This document shows, piece by piece, positions 24,521 to 33,644 of a stretch of 64,000 nt of DNA (within the stretch, counting starts at the first letter, position 1; each line of letters starts with the position of its first letter). The position numbers were made by a program, and so were the translations under genes. The stretch is from Lachnospira multipara ATCC 19207 (GTDB lineage: Bacteria; Bacillota; Clostridia; Lachnospirales; Lachnospiraceae). The notes beneath the pieces were generated by a model that did not search any database, was not told where the DNA came from, and saw only the letters and a program-made list of their open reading frames with translations. The stretch spans positions 1 through 64,000 of the forward strand of contig NZ_AUJG01000001.1 of assembly GCF_000424105.1 (NCBI RefSeq), written 5' to 3'.

Positions 24521-26836
24521 ATGAAATCTTTATTTTATGAGGAAGCAGCAAAAAATTGGAATGAGGCATTACCTTTAGGAAATGGCTTTTTAGGGGCCAT
24601 GGTTTTTGGGGGAACAGGGATTGAACGTTTAAGTTTAAACGAGGATAGCTTATGGTATGGAGGATTTAAGAATCGTGTAAATCCCGATGCTAGGGAATCT
24701 ATTCCTAAAATTAGAAAATTATTAGAAGAGGACAAGCTAGAAGAGGCGCAGATACTTGCAGATGAAACCTTTGCAGCCTGTCCTGATTCACAGTGTCATT
24801 ACGAACCCTTATGTGACTTATTAATTCAGCAAGAAAGTACCTATGAATTGCAGAGTTTGCATGGAATGCGTTGGCTTAATGATAAGGATATGTCCAAAAT
24901 GGAAATAGAAAATCATAACTATAAACGAGAGCTTGATCTTGATTATGGAATTATGAAAGTTGAATATAATGGACATGATAATCGTAAATATAAACGAGAA
25001 ATTTTCATATCTAATCCTAGTCGAGTGCTGGTTATGGATTTTGAGGGTGAGCCTTCTAGAATCCTAATGCGCAGGGATAGATATTTAAGCAAATTGGAAA
25101 AAATCGACAATAACACTATCGCCTTATCTGGTCAAACAGGAGATGGTGGAGTTAGTTATGTGGCAGTTTGTAGAGTGCTTGGAGAGGAAGTTTGTGCAAG
25201 AAATTCTTTAATTAAAACAGGTGGAAAATTTAAGCTCTATTTAGCAGCAGCCACAAGTTATAGATATGAAGATCCAAAGGGTAAGGCTTTAGAATGGGTT
25301 GATAAGGCTAGCAAGGTGGATTATGAAATCTTAAAGAAAGAGCATATGTCTGATTTTAACCAATATATGAAGCGTTGCTACCTAGAATTAAAGAGCGATA
25401 CAAGGTCTAAAGATGAATTAGAAAATATGCCTACTAATTTACGTTTAAAAAGATTTGTGGAAAATAAGGATGATTTAGGTCTAATAAATACTTATTTTAC
25501 ATTTGGCAGATACTTACTTCTTAGTTCTTCAAGAGAAGGCAGTTTGCCAGCTAATTTGCAGGGAATATGGAATAAGGATTTTTTACCTGCATGGGATAGT
25601 AAATTTACCATAAATATTAATACCCAGATGAATTACTGGCCGGCGGAAAGCCTTAATTTATCTGATTTACACAAGCCTCTTTTTGATCATTTATTTAGGA
25701 TGCTTCCGAAGGGAAAAGAAGTGGCTAAGGAAATGTATAATGCTAATGGTTTTGTGGCACATCATAACACAGACCTTTGGGGAGATTGTGCGCCACAAGA
25801 CACTTATGGTGCGTCTACCTACTGGCAGATGGGAGCGGCTTGGTTAAGTTTACATATTGCCGAGCATTATTTCTTCACTAAGGATCTTGATCTTTTAAGA
25901 GAAAATGTGGTCATTATGGAAGAGGCAGCGAAATTCCTTATGGAAACGATGCAGGAAAATAAGGATGGTTTTTATTTTGTTAGTCCTTCAGTTTCCCCGG
26001 AAAATAAGTATTTAACAAAGGATAAGAAAAAGGGAACCCTAACTAATTGTGCTGCTATGGATGCTCAGATTACATATGAGTTAATGAAAGATTTGTGTAT
26101 ATGTGAGAAAGCTTTGGGGAAAGAAACTAAAAAATATCAGGACTTTGTGGAAAAGCTTCGTCCAATAGTTGTAGAAAATGGACTTATTAAAGAGTGGATA
26201 AGAGATTATGAGGAGATAGATTTAGGTCATAGACACATTTCCCACCTCTTTGCTCTATACCCTGGAAGCCAGATAAAATCAAAAGCAGCTCAAACCCAAG
26301 TAAAGCTAGATAAGGCAGGTAAGACAATGCAAGGCCAGACAATGTCAGATAAGTCGGAAATTTTTACGGCTGCAAGAAATACCCTAGAGCGAAGACTTGC
26401 CAATGGTGGTGGTTACACAGGTTGGAGTAGGGCTTGGATAATCTGCATGTGGGCAAGACTCCTTGATGGTGATAAGGCTTGGGAAAATATTGTTGCTCTA
26501 CTTGAAAAATCCACTCTTACAAATCTTTTAGACAATCATCCACCATTTCAGATTGATGGAAATTTTGGCAGTATTGCAGGAATTTCAGAAATGCTACTAC
26601 AAAGTCATGAAGGCTTTATAAACATTTTGCCAGCACTTCCAAAGACATGGAAAGAGGGCAAGGTTTACGGACTTAGGGCTAGGGGTGCTTATACCGTTAA
26701 TATTTCTTGGAAGGAAAATGCATACACAGCCGAGATAATTCCTGATTTTAAAGGAACTTTAAAGTTAGTTGATGGGAAAGAGATAGAACATGAAGCTAAG
26801 GAAAAGATAGAAATAAAGGCATCTATTAACAACTAA
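24521..26836 (+). CDS. Glycoside hydrolase family 95, alpha-L-fucosidase-like
   Basis: A 771-residue enzyme of GH95 length and motif order. The N-terminal domain contains WNEALPLGNGFLGAMVFGG and LNEDSLWYGG. The helical barrel contains NINTQMNYWPAE (about 364-375; in family enzymes the Asn pair activates the water), PSVSPEN (about 490, general acid Glu), LGHRHISHLFALYPG and FQIDGNFG (about 677). The family removes alpha-1,2-fucose (or galactose) from host mucin and milk glycans or from plant xyloglucan. There is no signal peptide, so it works on imported oligosaccharides. It is a single gene; no transporter is adjacent. Confidence 0.9.
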   Translation: MKSLFYEEAAKNWNEALPLGNGFLGAMVFGGTGIERLSLNEDSLWYGGFKNRVNPDARESIPKIRKLLEEDKLEEAQILADETFAACPDSQCHYEPLCDLLIQQESTYELQSLHGMRWLNDKDMSKMEIENHNYKRELDLDYGIMKVEYNGHDNRKYKREIFISNPSRVLVMDFEGEPSRILMRRDRYLSKLEKIDNNTIALSGQTGDGGVSYVAVCRVLGEEVCARNSLIKTGGKFKLYLAAATSYRYEDPKGKALEWVDKASKVDYEILKKEHMSDFNQYMKRCYLELKSDTRSKDELENMPTNLRLKRFVENKDDLGLINTYFTFGRYLLLSSSREGSLPANLQGIWNKDFLPAWDSKFTININTQMNYWPAESLNLSDLHKPLFDHLFRMLPKGKEVAKEMYNANGFVAHHNTDLWGDCAPQDTYGASTYWQMGAAWLSLHIAEHYFFTKDLDLLRENVVIMEEAAKFLMETMQENKDGFYFVSPSVSPENKYLTKDKKKGTLTNCAAMDAQITYELMKDLCICEKALGKETKKYQDFVEKLRPIVVENGLIKEWIRDYEEIDLGHRHISHLFALYPGSQIKSKAAQTQVKLDKAGKTMQGQTMSDKSEIFTAARNTLERRLANGGGYTGWSRAWIICMWARLLDGDKAWENIVALLEKSTLTNLLDNHPPFQIDGNFGSIAGISEMLLQSHEGFINILPALPKTWKEGKVYGLRARGAYTVNISWKENAYTAEIIPDFKGTLKLVDGKEIEHEAKEKIEIKASINN

Positions 26837-26933
26837 AAAATTATTTGTAAACTTTCAAAGTTATTAGTTCCGATTTTTACAATACAAGCTATATGAGAAA
26901 AGTTATTATATAGCCATAAAGCAAAGGCAACGG

Positions 26934-26966
26934 GGCCGAGGTCATAAGACTTCGGTCCTTTTTTTA
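26934..26966 (+). terminator. Intrinsic terminator between GH95 and the oxidase cluster
   Basis: GGCCGAGGTC (26934-26943) pairs with GACTTCGGTCC (26948-26958; two G-U pairs), tetraloop ATAA, followed by seven T. It ends 18 bp before the next gene, so it could also act as an attenuator for the oxidase cluster. Confidence 0.75.
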
Positions 26967-26984
26967 TAGAAGGGAGAGTTTGAA

Positions 26985-27326
26985 ATGGAAGTAAGAATTA
27001 AGGAACATCCGATACTTGGAGAGGTTAAGAAAGGAAGACTAGTTAAATTTACTCACGATGGTCAAGTCTTTGAAGGATACGAGGGTGAGCCAATTGCAGT
27101 GGCCCTAAAGGCAGCAGGAGTTTTAGTTCATAGATATACAGAAAAGAAGCATAGTCCAAGAGGTGTCTTTTGTGCCATTGGCCGTTGCACAGACTGCGTA
27201 ATGATTGTAAATGGCGAGCCAAACATCAGAACCTGCGTAACCCCACTAAAAGAGGGCATGACAGTAGACACACAGTATGGCACAAGTGATGAGCCATTTG
27301 TAAAAGAATTAAAGGAAGCAAAGTAA
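26985..27326 (+). CDS. (2Fe-2S)-binding oxidase subunit (HcnA/SoxA N-terminal-like)
   Basis: A 113-residue protein of the Fer2_4 type. The ferredoxin core is GEPIAVALKAAGV followed by the ligand run C-X4-C-X2-C-X12-C beginning at FCAIGRCTDC and ending at RTC. This small subunit is found in heteromeric amino/imino-acid oxidases or dehydrogenases (HcnABC, opine oxidase, D-hydroxyproline dehydrogenase) and passes electrons between flavins. It starts a run of seven same-strand genes, and the next gene encodes the matching FAD subunit. Confidence 0.88.
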   Translation: MEVRIKEHPILGEVKKGRLVKFTHDGQVFEGYEGEPIAVALKAAGVLVHRYTEKKHSPRGVFCAIGRCTDCVMIVNGEPNIRTCVTPLKEGMTVDTQYGTSDEPFVKELKEAK

Positions 27327-27378
27327 GCATAAGCATTCGGGAAATCGTTTATCCCAGAAACAAACAGGAGGAATTCAT

Positions 27379-28974
27379 ATGGAACGATACGACTTAATAG
27401 TTATCGGTGCTGGTCCATCGGGCTTGTCCGCAGGAATTGAGGCAGCCAAGGCCGGAGCTAGTGTAATTATTTTTGATGAAAATGAAAAACCAGGGGGACA
27501 GTTATTTAAGCAGATTCACAAGTTCTTCGGTTCAAAGGAGCACAGAGCCAAGGTTAGAGGCTTTAACATAGGATACCAATTATTAAAAGAAGCAGATGAG
27601 GCAGGGGCTAAGGTTGAACTTTTGGCAACAGTCCTTGGTATTTATCAGGATAAGGAAGTGGTGGTAAAGATTAAGGATGGAATAAAGCATTATAAGGCAG
27701 ATTCCATAATCGTAGCTACAGGTGCTGCTGAAAATATGGTGCCATTTAAAGGTTGGACATTGCCTGGAGTTATTGGTGCCGGAGCTGCACAGACAATGCT
27801 TAACCTCCACGGAATCCTACCGGGAAAGAAAGTATTAATGCTTGGTAGTGGAAATGTAGGATTAGTTGTTAGTTATCAGCTAAAGCAGTGTGGCTGTGAT
27901 GTGGTGGCACTTGTGGATGCCGCACCAAGAATCGGAGGTTATGGCGTGCATGCAGCAAAAATATCTAGAATGGGAATTCCATTTTACTTACCATACACCA
28001 TTAAAAAGGTGGAAGGTACAGATCACGTGACTGGCGTAACCATTGCAAAGCTAGACCCAAGTTTTAAATTTATAGAAGGCACTGAGATGCATTTTGATGT
28101 AGATACTGTCTGTGTTGCGGTAGGTTTATCACCAATGAGTCAGCTACTTAAAATGGCCGGTTGCAAGATGGAGGATAATCCAAGAAAAGGGGGCCAAGTT
28201 CCAATTATTGATGAACATGGACAAACTTCTATTCCAGGCATCTTTGCGGCAGGTGATGTTTCAGGAATTGAAGAAGCAAGTTCAGCCATGATTGAAGGTA
28301 GACAGGCAGGCATTTATGCTGCAAATTACCTAGGTTACATCGAGGATGAGCTTATGAAGGAGAAGGAAGATGAGTTAGATAAGGCGCTAGACGGCCTAAG
28401 ACAAGGCATGTTTGCACCATCCAATAGAGGAAAGAAGATTGAAAAAACAGAAGAAGGAATCGACATTTCTAATAACTTATTGGCAAAAGGCTTTGTAGCT
28501 GACGAGGAGATAGAAAGATTCCCAGGAGTAGTTCACAAGTTAGGAATCCACCCGGTTATGGAGTGCACACAGAATATTCCTTGTAATCCATGTCAGGATG
28601 CATGTCCTAAGAAATGTATAAAGATCGGTTCAAAAATCACATCATTGCCCGCAGTTGATGAATCTGTAGACTGTATAGGATGCGGAATGTGTGTAGCATC
28701 TTGTCCAGGACAGGCCATTTTCTTGGTCAATGAAAATGTAGGCGAGGGCATGGCAGAAATCACTCTTCCATATGAAATTTACCCTCTTCCAGAAGTAGGT
28801 GAAAAAGGAATTGCTCTATCAAGAGCAGGACATCCTCTTTGCATAGCAGAGGTAATAAAGGTAAGAACAGGACTTGCTTTTGATAAGACAGCAGTGCTTA
28901 CAATCAGGGTTCCAAAGGAATTTGCTATGAAGGCAAGGTTTTATAAGAATGAAAAGTTAGCTAAGTCAGTTTAG
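27379..28974 (+). CDS. FAD-dependent oxidoreductase with two C-terminal 4Fe-4S motifs
   Basis: A 531-residue protein. The N-terminal disulphide-reductase-like fold has an FAD motif (LIVIGAGPSGLSAGIEAAKAG), an NAD-type Rossmann motif (VLMLGSGNVGLVVSYQLKQCG) and GIFAAGDVSG. The C-terminal part (about 390-460) has ferredoxin-type clusters: PCNPCQDACPKKC and CIGCGMCVASCPG. It is therefore the HcnB/OoxA-like alpha subunit fused to a ferredoxin domain, which would let an anaerobe pass electrons to ferredoxin or a quinone-free acceptor rather than oxygen. A ribosome site (AGGAGGA) precedes ATG. Confidence 0.88.
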   Translation: MERYDLIVIGAGPSGLSAGIEAAKAGASVIIFDENEKPGGQLFKQIHKFFGSKEHRAKVRGFNIGYQLLKEADEAGAKVELLATVLGIYQDKEVVVKIKDGIKHYKADSIIVATGAAENMVPFKGWTLPGVIGAGAAQTMLNLHGILPGKKVLMLGSGNVGLVVSYQLKQCGCDVVALVDAAPRIGGYGVHAAKISRMGIPFYLPYTIKKVEGTDHVTGVTIAKLDPSFKFIEGTEMHFDVDTVCVAVGLSPMSQLLKMAGCKMEDNPRKGGQVPIIDEHGQTSIPGIFAAGDVSGIEEASSAMIEGRQAGIYAANYLGYIEDELMKEKEDELDKALDGLRQGMFAPSNRGKKIEKTEEGIDISNNLLAKGFVADEEIERFPGVVHKLGIHPVMECTQNIPCNPCQDACPKKCIKIGSKITSLPAVDESVDCIGCGMCVASCPGQAIFLVNENVGEGMAEITLPYEIYPLPEVGEKGIALSRAGHPLCIAEVIKVRTGLAFDKTAVLTIRVPKEFAMKARFYKNEKLAKSV

Positions 28975-29014
28975 ATTTACCGTAAGCATTTCATTTTCAA
29001 AAGGAGGTTTAAGA

Positions 29015-29335
29015 ATGCACGAACTTGTAGATAGAAGTCTTAAAGACGAGGAATTTGAGGAAAGAGAAGATGACGACATGCTCATATGCAGATGTGAGGA
29101 AATCACAAAAGGTGAGATTAGAAGAGCAGTGCATGACGGAATGTATACCATGGCTGAGATTAGAAGATATCTTCGTTGCACCATGGGGCTATGTCAGGGC
29201 CAGACTTGTGCCAAGCTTGTTAAGGGCATTGTGGCAAAGGAGTTAGGCGTTAGTCCAGATAAGCTAGAGCCAGCAACAAGCAGATCTCCTATGAGACCAA
29301 CAGAGATGTATATAATCGCGAATGAAGAAAAATAA
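29015..29335 (+). CDS. BFD-like (2Fe-2S)-binding protein
   Basis: A 106-residue protein with the BFD pattern: MLICRCEEITKGEIRRAVHDG supplies two Cys (C-x-C), and LRCTMGLCQGQTC supplies the other ligands, in the order known from HcnB C-termini and opine oxidase subunits. Here the domain is a separate gene rather than fused to the FAD protein, where a ferredoxin domain takes its place. It is probably an electron-transfer subunit of the same oxidase complex. Confidence 0.85.
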   Translation: MHELVDRSLKDEEFEEREDDDMLICRCEEITKGEIRRAVHDGMYTMAEIRRYLRCTMGLCQGQTCAKLVKGIVAKELGVSPDKLEPATSRSPMRPTEMYIIANEEK

Positions 29336-29393
29336 TGTATTGAAAAAATAAGACATTTTAGAAATGTAAAAAGATAAAAAAGGAGGGAATCTG

Positions 29394-30518
29394 ATGATAA
29401 CAGCCGACACAATCGTAGTAGGGGCAGGAATTATTGGAAATGCCATAGCCTACTATTTAGCTAAAAAAGGACAGAAAGTAATTGTTTTGGAAAAATCGGA
29501 CAACATTGGTGACGGAGGTTCCTCAAGAAACGGTGGAGGTGTAAGACAATCTGGACGAGATCCAAGAGAGTTGCCACTAGCCATGTATGGAATTAAGAAT
29601 TTGTGGCCATATCTTTCAGAAGAGTTAGGAACAGAGGTTGAATATTATAAAAAGGGCAATTTAAGACTAGGAAAGACAGAAAAACACAAGGAGATTTTAA
29701 CAGGTCTTACTAATAGAGCAGTGGCTTGTGGCCTAGATGTAAGGATGATAGATGCTTACGAGGTTAGACAGATTAACCCATTTTTATCAGAAGAAGTCAG
29801 CTGTGCAAGCTGGTGTGAAACTGATGGACACGCAAATCCCCTACTTGCAACCCTTGCTTACTATAAGGCAGCAAGAAGGCTTGGAGTTAGATTTATCACA
29901 GGAGAGGAGGTTCTAAGTCTTAAGAAACTAAGAGGCAGATTAAGACAGGTTATTACAGCCCATGACATTTACGAGGCAGACAATATAGTTTTGGCAAATG
30001 GCATTGCAGCTAGAGATTTAGCAGCTTATGTAGGAATTGATATTCCAATGTCTAGTGCTCTTCTTGAGTGTCTTGTAACAGAGGCTGAGCCTAGAATGTT
30101 TGAGCAGATGCTTGGTACAGCAGAGGCAGATTTTTACGGACATCAATCAAAGCATGGTTCCTTTGTAATAGGCGGCTCCTCTGGTCTTGAGGCAGTAAAC
30201 AAAGATAACGGAACTCCAATTAATTCAAGCATTACAGCAGCATGTATTGCTAGGGGAATTATTAAATACATTCCAAAGTTATCCCACGCTAAAATCGTTA
30301 GAACTTGGGCAGGCTGGATGGATCGAATGGTAGATGGCGTGCCAGTAATTGATAAGGTAGACGAGGTTGAAGGCCTATACCTAGCTTGCGGTTTTTCAGG
30401 ACATGGTTTTGGAATCGCACCAGCAGTAGGTTTAAATATGGCAAATCTAGTTTTAGGAGAGAATTTAACTTGCGATATTTCAGGACTTGCCTATAACAGA
30501 TTCGCTGCGAAAGCCTAA
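29394..30518 (+). CDS. FAD-dependent amino/imino-acid oxidase (DAO family, HcnC/SoxB-like)
   Basis: A 374-residue DAO-family flavoprotein: an N-terminal FAD Rossmann motif (TIVVGAGIIGNAIAYYLAKKGQKVIVLE), then GGSSRNGGGVRQSGRDPRELPLAMYGI typical of SoxB/HcnC proteins, and a C-terminal FAD motif (GLYLACGFSGHGFGIAPAVG). It should be the substrate-oxidising subunit that attacks a secondary amine, D-amino acid or opine-like compound. It begins 58 bp after the BFD gene with an AAGGAGGG site. Substrate is unknown. Confidence 0.88.
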   Translation: MITADTIVVGAGIIGNAIAYYLAKKGQKVIVLEKSDNIGDGGSSRNGGGVRQSGRDPRELPLAMYGIKNLWPYLSEELGTEVEYYKKGNLRLGKTEKHKEILTGLTNRAVACGLDVRMIDAYEVRQINPFLSEEVSCASWCETDGHANPLLATLAYYKAARRLGVRFITGEEVLSLKKLRGRLRQVITAHDIYEADNIVLANGIAARDLAAYVGIDIPMSSALLECLVTEAEPRMFEQMLGTAEADFYGHQSKHGSFVIGGSSGLEAVNKDNGTPINSSITAACIARGIIKYIPKLSHAKIVRTWAGWMDRMVDGVPVIDKVDEVEGLYLACGFSGHGFGIAPAVGLNMANLVLGENLTCDISGLAYNRFAAKA

Positions 30519-30594
30519 AGAAGCAATTAATAAATTGGGGCAAGAGCCCTACAATAATCAACTACTACAAAAAGTTAATAAGGAGGAAATTATT

Positions 30595-31731
30595 ATGAGT
30601 TATCCACAGGTAGATTTTTTATATCTTAATGAAAATGATGCAATCAAAGCAGGTGTGGCAGATATGCCAAAATGTATCGAAACAATGGAAGAAATGCTTA
30701 AACTTATGAAGATGGGCGATTTTAGAATGGGCGGTGCTAACGGCAATTCCCACGGTTGCATGGTAACTTTCCCAACAGAATCGCCATTCCCGGAAATGCC
30801 AGTAGATGCCCCAGATAGACGTTTTATGGCAATGCCAGCTTACCTTGGTGGCAAGTTTGATATGGCAGGTATGAAGTGGTACGGCTCTAATGTTGAGAAC
30901 AAGAAGAAGGGCCTTCCAAGATCAATTCTTATGTTAACTTTAAACGATAAGGATACAGGAGCTCCACTTTGCTATATGTCTGCAAATGTATTGTCAGCCG
31001 TTAGAACTGGCGCCATCCCTGGAGTTGGTTTTAAATATTTTGCTCCAAAGGAAACTAAGGTGGTAGGTATCATTGGACCTGGGGTTATGAGTAAGACAGC
31101 CCTTGCAGCAATGATGGCAGTTAGACCAATGATTGAGACAATTAAGTTAAAGGGTAGAGGTATCGCATCCATTAATAAGTTCATTGATCACATCCATGAA
31201 AAATATCCAACAGTCAAGGAAGTTACTGTGGTTGAAAACATTGAAGATTGCGTAAGAGATTCAGATATAGTCTATGCCGCAACTTCTTGTCCAAGTGGTG
31301 ATCCAATGCTTTATCCATACATTAAGGAAGACTGGGTAAAGAAAGGGGCAATGATTTGTACAACAGCAGCCCTAAGATTTGATGAAGACTTCATTATGAA
31401 CAGAGCAAGAACAGTAACAGATAATATTAAGCTCTATGAGGCTTGGGAAGAAGAGTATAGCCCTAATGCCTATAATCAGATTCCAATCCCAGCCGTTAAG
31501 GTTATGGATTTAATTGCAGAGGGTAAGATGAAAATGTCAGATATTGACGATTTAGGCGACGTCTTACTTGGCAAGATTCCAGTTCATAGAAAAGAAGATG
31601 AAATCGTAGTTTATTCAGTAGGTGGTATGCCAATTGAAGATGTTGCTTGGGGTACTGTGGTTTATAGAAATGCTCTAGAAATGGGAATTGGTACAAAGCT
31701 TAATCTATGGCAGGAACCAGCTCTTGCTTAA
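30595..31731 (+). CDS. Ornithine cyclodeaminase/mu-crystallin family protein
   Basis: A 378-residue protein. The NAD-binding motif is VVGIIGPGVMSKTALAAMM (G-x-G-x-x-S/A), with preceding LSAVRTGAIPGVGFKYFAP matching the family's R-T-G/A-A segment. ATG 30595 follows AAGGAGGAAA; an upstream in-frame ATG at 30487 would overlap the DAO gene. Family members reduce or deaminate cyclic imines, ketimines and ornithine. I recall similar Clostridial proteins annotated as tyramine oxidase subunit B. In this cluster it may process the imine product of the oxidase. Confidence 0.85.
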   Translation: MSYPQVDFLYLNENDAIKAGVADMPKCIETMEEMLKLMKMGDFRMGGANGNSHGCMVTFPTESPFPEMPVDAPDRRFMAMPAYLGGKFDMAGMKWYGSNVENKKKGLPRSILMLTLNDKDTGAPLCYMSANVLSAVRTGAIPGVGFKYFAPKETKVVGIIGPGVMSKTALAAMMAVRPMIETIKLKGRGIASINKFIDHIHEKYPTVKEVTVVENIEDCVRDSDIVYAATSCPSGDPMLYPYIKEDWVKKGAMICTTAALRFDEDFIMNRARTVTDNIKLYEAWEEEYSPNAYNQIPIPAVKVMDLIAEGKMKMSDIDDLGDVLLGKIPVHRKEDEIVVYSVGGMPIEDVAWGTVVYRNALEMGIGTKLNLWQEPALA

Positions 31732-31775
31732 GGGCGTAATTCGCAATACATTTTCAAAATAGGGAGGAATTGTTT

Positions 31776-32123
31776 ATGGAATTTAAAAGAATAGAGGTTG
31801 TAACATCACTTTATAAGTTGTCAGATTTACAAAAGGCACTAGGTAAGCTAGGAGTTACAGGAATGACAGTAATTCAGGCGCTTGGCTGTGGTGTTGAAAA
31901 TGGAACACAGGAATATGAGTTAGAAATGAAGAAGACACCTGAATTATTACCAAAGCAAATGGTAATGCTAGTTGTAGAAGCAAGCCTAGTTGATAAGGTC
32001 GTAGATGTTATAAAAAAAGAACTTTACACAGGTCATATAGGAGATGGCAAAATCTTTGTATCAACAGTTACTAATATAATTCGAGTTAGAACTGGTGAGG
32101 AAGGTGAAGCAGCACTTAACTAG
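31776..32123 (+). CDS. Divergent PII (GlnB-like) signal protein
   Basis: A 115-residue protein that aligns without gaps to GlnB: LSDLQKALGKLGVTGMTVIQALGCG (B-loop region and start of T-loop), ELLPKQMVMLVVEASLVDKVVDVI, and the C-terminal signature TGHIGDGKIFVSTVTNIIRVRTGEEGEAAL. The T-loop is full length, but the uridylylation tyrosine (Tyr51) is Lys and Gln39, which helps bind Mg-ATP and 2-oxoglutarate, is Glu. ATG 31776 follows AGGGAGGA; TTG 31770 is less likely. Its neighbour is an APC permease, suggesting it controls uptake of the cluster's substrate. Confidence 0.88.
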   Translation: MEFKRIEVVTSLYKLSDLQKALGKLGVTGMTVIQALGCGVENGTQEYELEMKKTPELLPKQMVMLVVEASLVDKVVDVIKKELYTGHIGDGKIFVSTVTNIIRVRTGEEGEAALN

Positions 32124-32135
32124 GGAGGAATGCTT

Positions 32136-33539
32136 ATGGAAAAAGGAAAATTAGGTCTCCCAAGCGTCATAGCAACGGGAGTAGGTTTAATAGTTGCTAC
32201 TAGCTGCTTAATGTCAGTGGGACAAGGTGCTGGTAGCCTTGGAATAACATTTATAATATCAATGCTTATGGCATGCGCAATTAACATTACAACAGCCCTT
32301 TGTTTATCAGAGTTAAATGCCCTAATGCCTAACTTAACAGGAGGTCTTGCACAGTACACACTAGCTTCCTTTGGTCCATTTATTTCAATAATCACAATGG
32401 TAGGTGGCTATCTTGTATGTAATACAATCGCTGGTTCCGCAGAATGTGCCATGTTTGGTAACACATTAACTGGTGTATTTAATACAAAAATTCCTGGAAG
32501 CGTATTTTGTATAGTCCTACTTTTAATACTAATCGCAGCTAATCTTCACGGCATAGATTTATTTGCTAAGATTCAAAATGTAGTAGCCTATGGTCTTATT
32601 TTTTCAATTTTTATCATGGGTATTATAGGAGCTTTTAAGCTTGGTACAGGGGAGGTTGTAGAGCAGCCACTAGTTTTAACATCTAATATGTCAGATATAT
32701 TTTCAATGGTTGGTTTAGCCTTCTTCTTATTCTTAGGATGTGAATTTATTATTCCCATCGCTCCAAACGTTAAGAATCAAAGAAGAAATGTACCTCTTGG
32801 CATGATTCTAAGTCTTTTAATTGTAACAGCCATGGAAATTATCTTAATCCTTGGAATGCACAATTACACTGACTGGGCAACACTTGCAGGAGATGCAGCC
32901 CCACACGTACTTTACGGAATTAGCCTCTTTGGTGAATTCGGAAAATACTGGATGGCCCTCATTTCAGTCTTTGCAGTTGTAAGTACAGTAAATTCCATTA
33001 TTTCTTCCCTTGCCTATATTTGTGCAGGTATGGCAAAGATTGGCCTATTGCCTAAGGTCTTTATGAAGAAGAATAAAAATGATGCGCCTTTTGTAGGCAT
33101 TCTACTAATCGGCGGCACTATGGTATTAATTAATGCAACAGGCCTATCCACAACTTCACAGTTGTCACTACTTATCCTTATTGGATGCGTATTCTGGATG
33201 GCAGCCTACTGTATTTCATCCCTCAATGTCCTAGTATTTAGAAGGAAGATGGCAAATGTACCAAGAACCTTCAAGGTGCCATTTGGTCCCGTAATTCCAA
33301 TAGTTGGTATAGTTGGTAACATTTTCATGATCTATAATATAGCCTCTGATACTGAGACAAAGATGATAATCTACAGAACAGTTCTAGTAATCTTTGCAGT
33401 CCTAGCAGTTTATGCCTTTATCTGGGTTAAGAAGGTTATGAAACGCCCGCTATTTAAGGCCTATGAGGTTAAGGACATTATGGCTATGGAAAATGAATTG
33501 TATCATCTAGTTAGAGAAGAACAGAAAAAAAGCGCATAA
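32136..33539 (+). CDS. APC-family amino acid/amine permease
   Basis: A 467-residue permease with about 12 membrane segments. The N-terminal GLPSVIATGVGLIVATSCLMSVGQGAG corresponds to the APC substrate-binding first span, and the family's ARICAGMA-like stretch appears as SSLAYICAGMAKIGLLPKVF. ATG 32136 has a properly spaced GGGAGG; ATG 32130 is too close. It closes the oxidase cluster 12 bp after the PII gene and probably imports the amine or amino acid oxidised by the cluster. The C-terminal tail is charged (about 45 residues) and could be a contact for the PII protein. Confidence 0.88.
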   Translation: MEKGKLGLPSVIATGVGLIVATSCLMSVGQGAGSLGITFIISMLMACAINITTALCLSELNALMPNLTGGLAQYTLASFGPFISIITMVGGYLVCNTIAGSAECAMFGNTLTGVFNTKIPGSVFCIVLLLILIAANLHGIDLFAKIQNVVAYGLIFSIFIMGIIGAFKLGTGEVVEQPLVLTSNMSDIFSMVGLAFFLFLGCEFIIPIAPNVKNQRRNVPLGMILSLLIVTAMEIILILGMHNYTDWATLAGDAAPHVLYGISLFGEFGKYWMALISVFAVVSTVNSIISSLAYICAGMAKIGLLPKVFMKKNKNDAPFVGILLIGGTMVLINATGLSTTSQLSLLILIGCVFWMAAYCISSLNVLVFRRKMANVPRTFKVPFGPVIPIVGIVGNIFMIYNIASDTETKMIIYRTVLVIFAVLAVYAFIWVKKVMKRPLFKAYEVKDIMAMENELYHLVREEQKKSA

Positions 33540-33572
33540 ACAACTTTCCTAAAAAGCGACATAAATAAAGAG

Positions 33573-33610
33573 ACGCTAAGCCATAATAATAGTGGCTTAG
33601 CGTTCTTGTT
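33573..33610. terminator. Terminator at the end of the oxidase cluster
   Basis: ACGCTAAGCCA (33573-33583) pairs with TGGCTTAGCGT (33593-33603). It lies between convergent genes. Confidence 0.8.
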
Positions 33611-33644
33611 ATGTAATAATGAGTGAAAAATATATCTACACAAT

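Noticed and set aside
30487-30594. Longer N-terminus of the ornithine-cyclodeaminase-like protein starting at 30487
   Set aside because: It would overlap the DAO gene, lacks a ribosome site and does not fit the family; AAGGAGG before 30595 decides the start.
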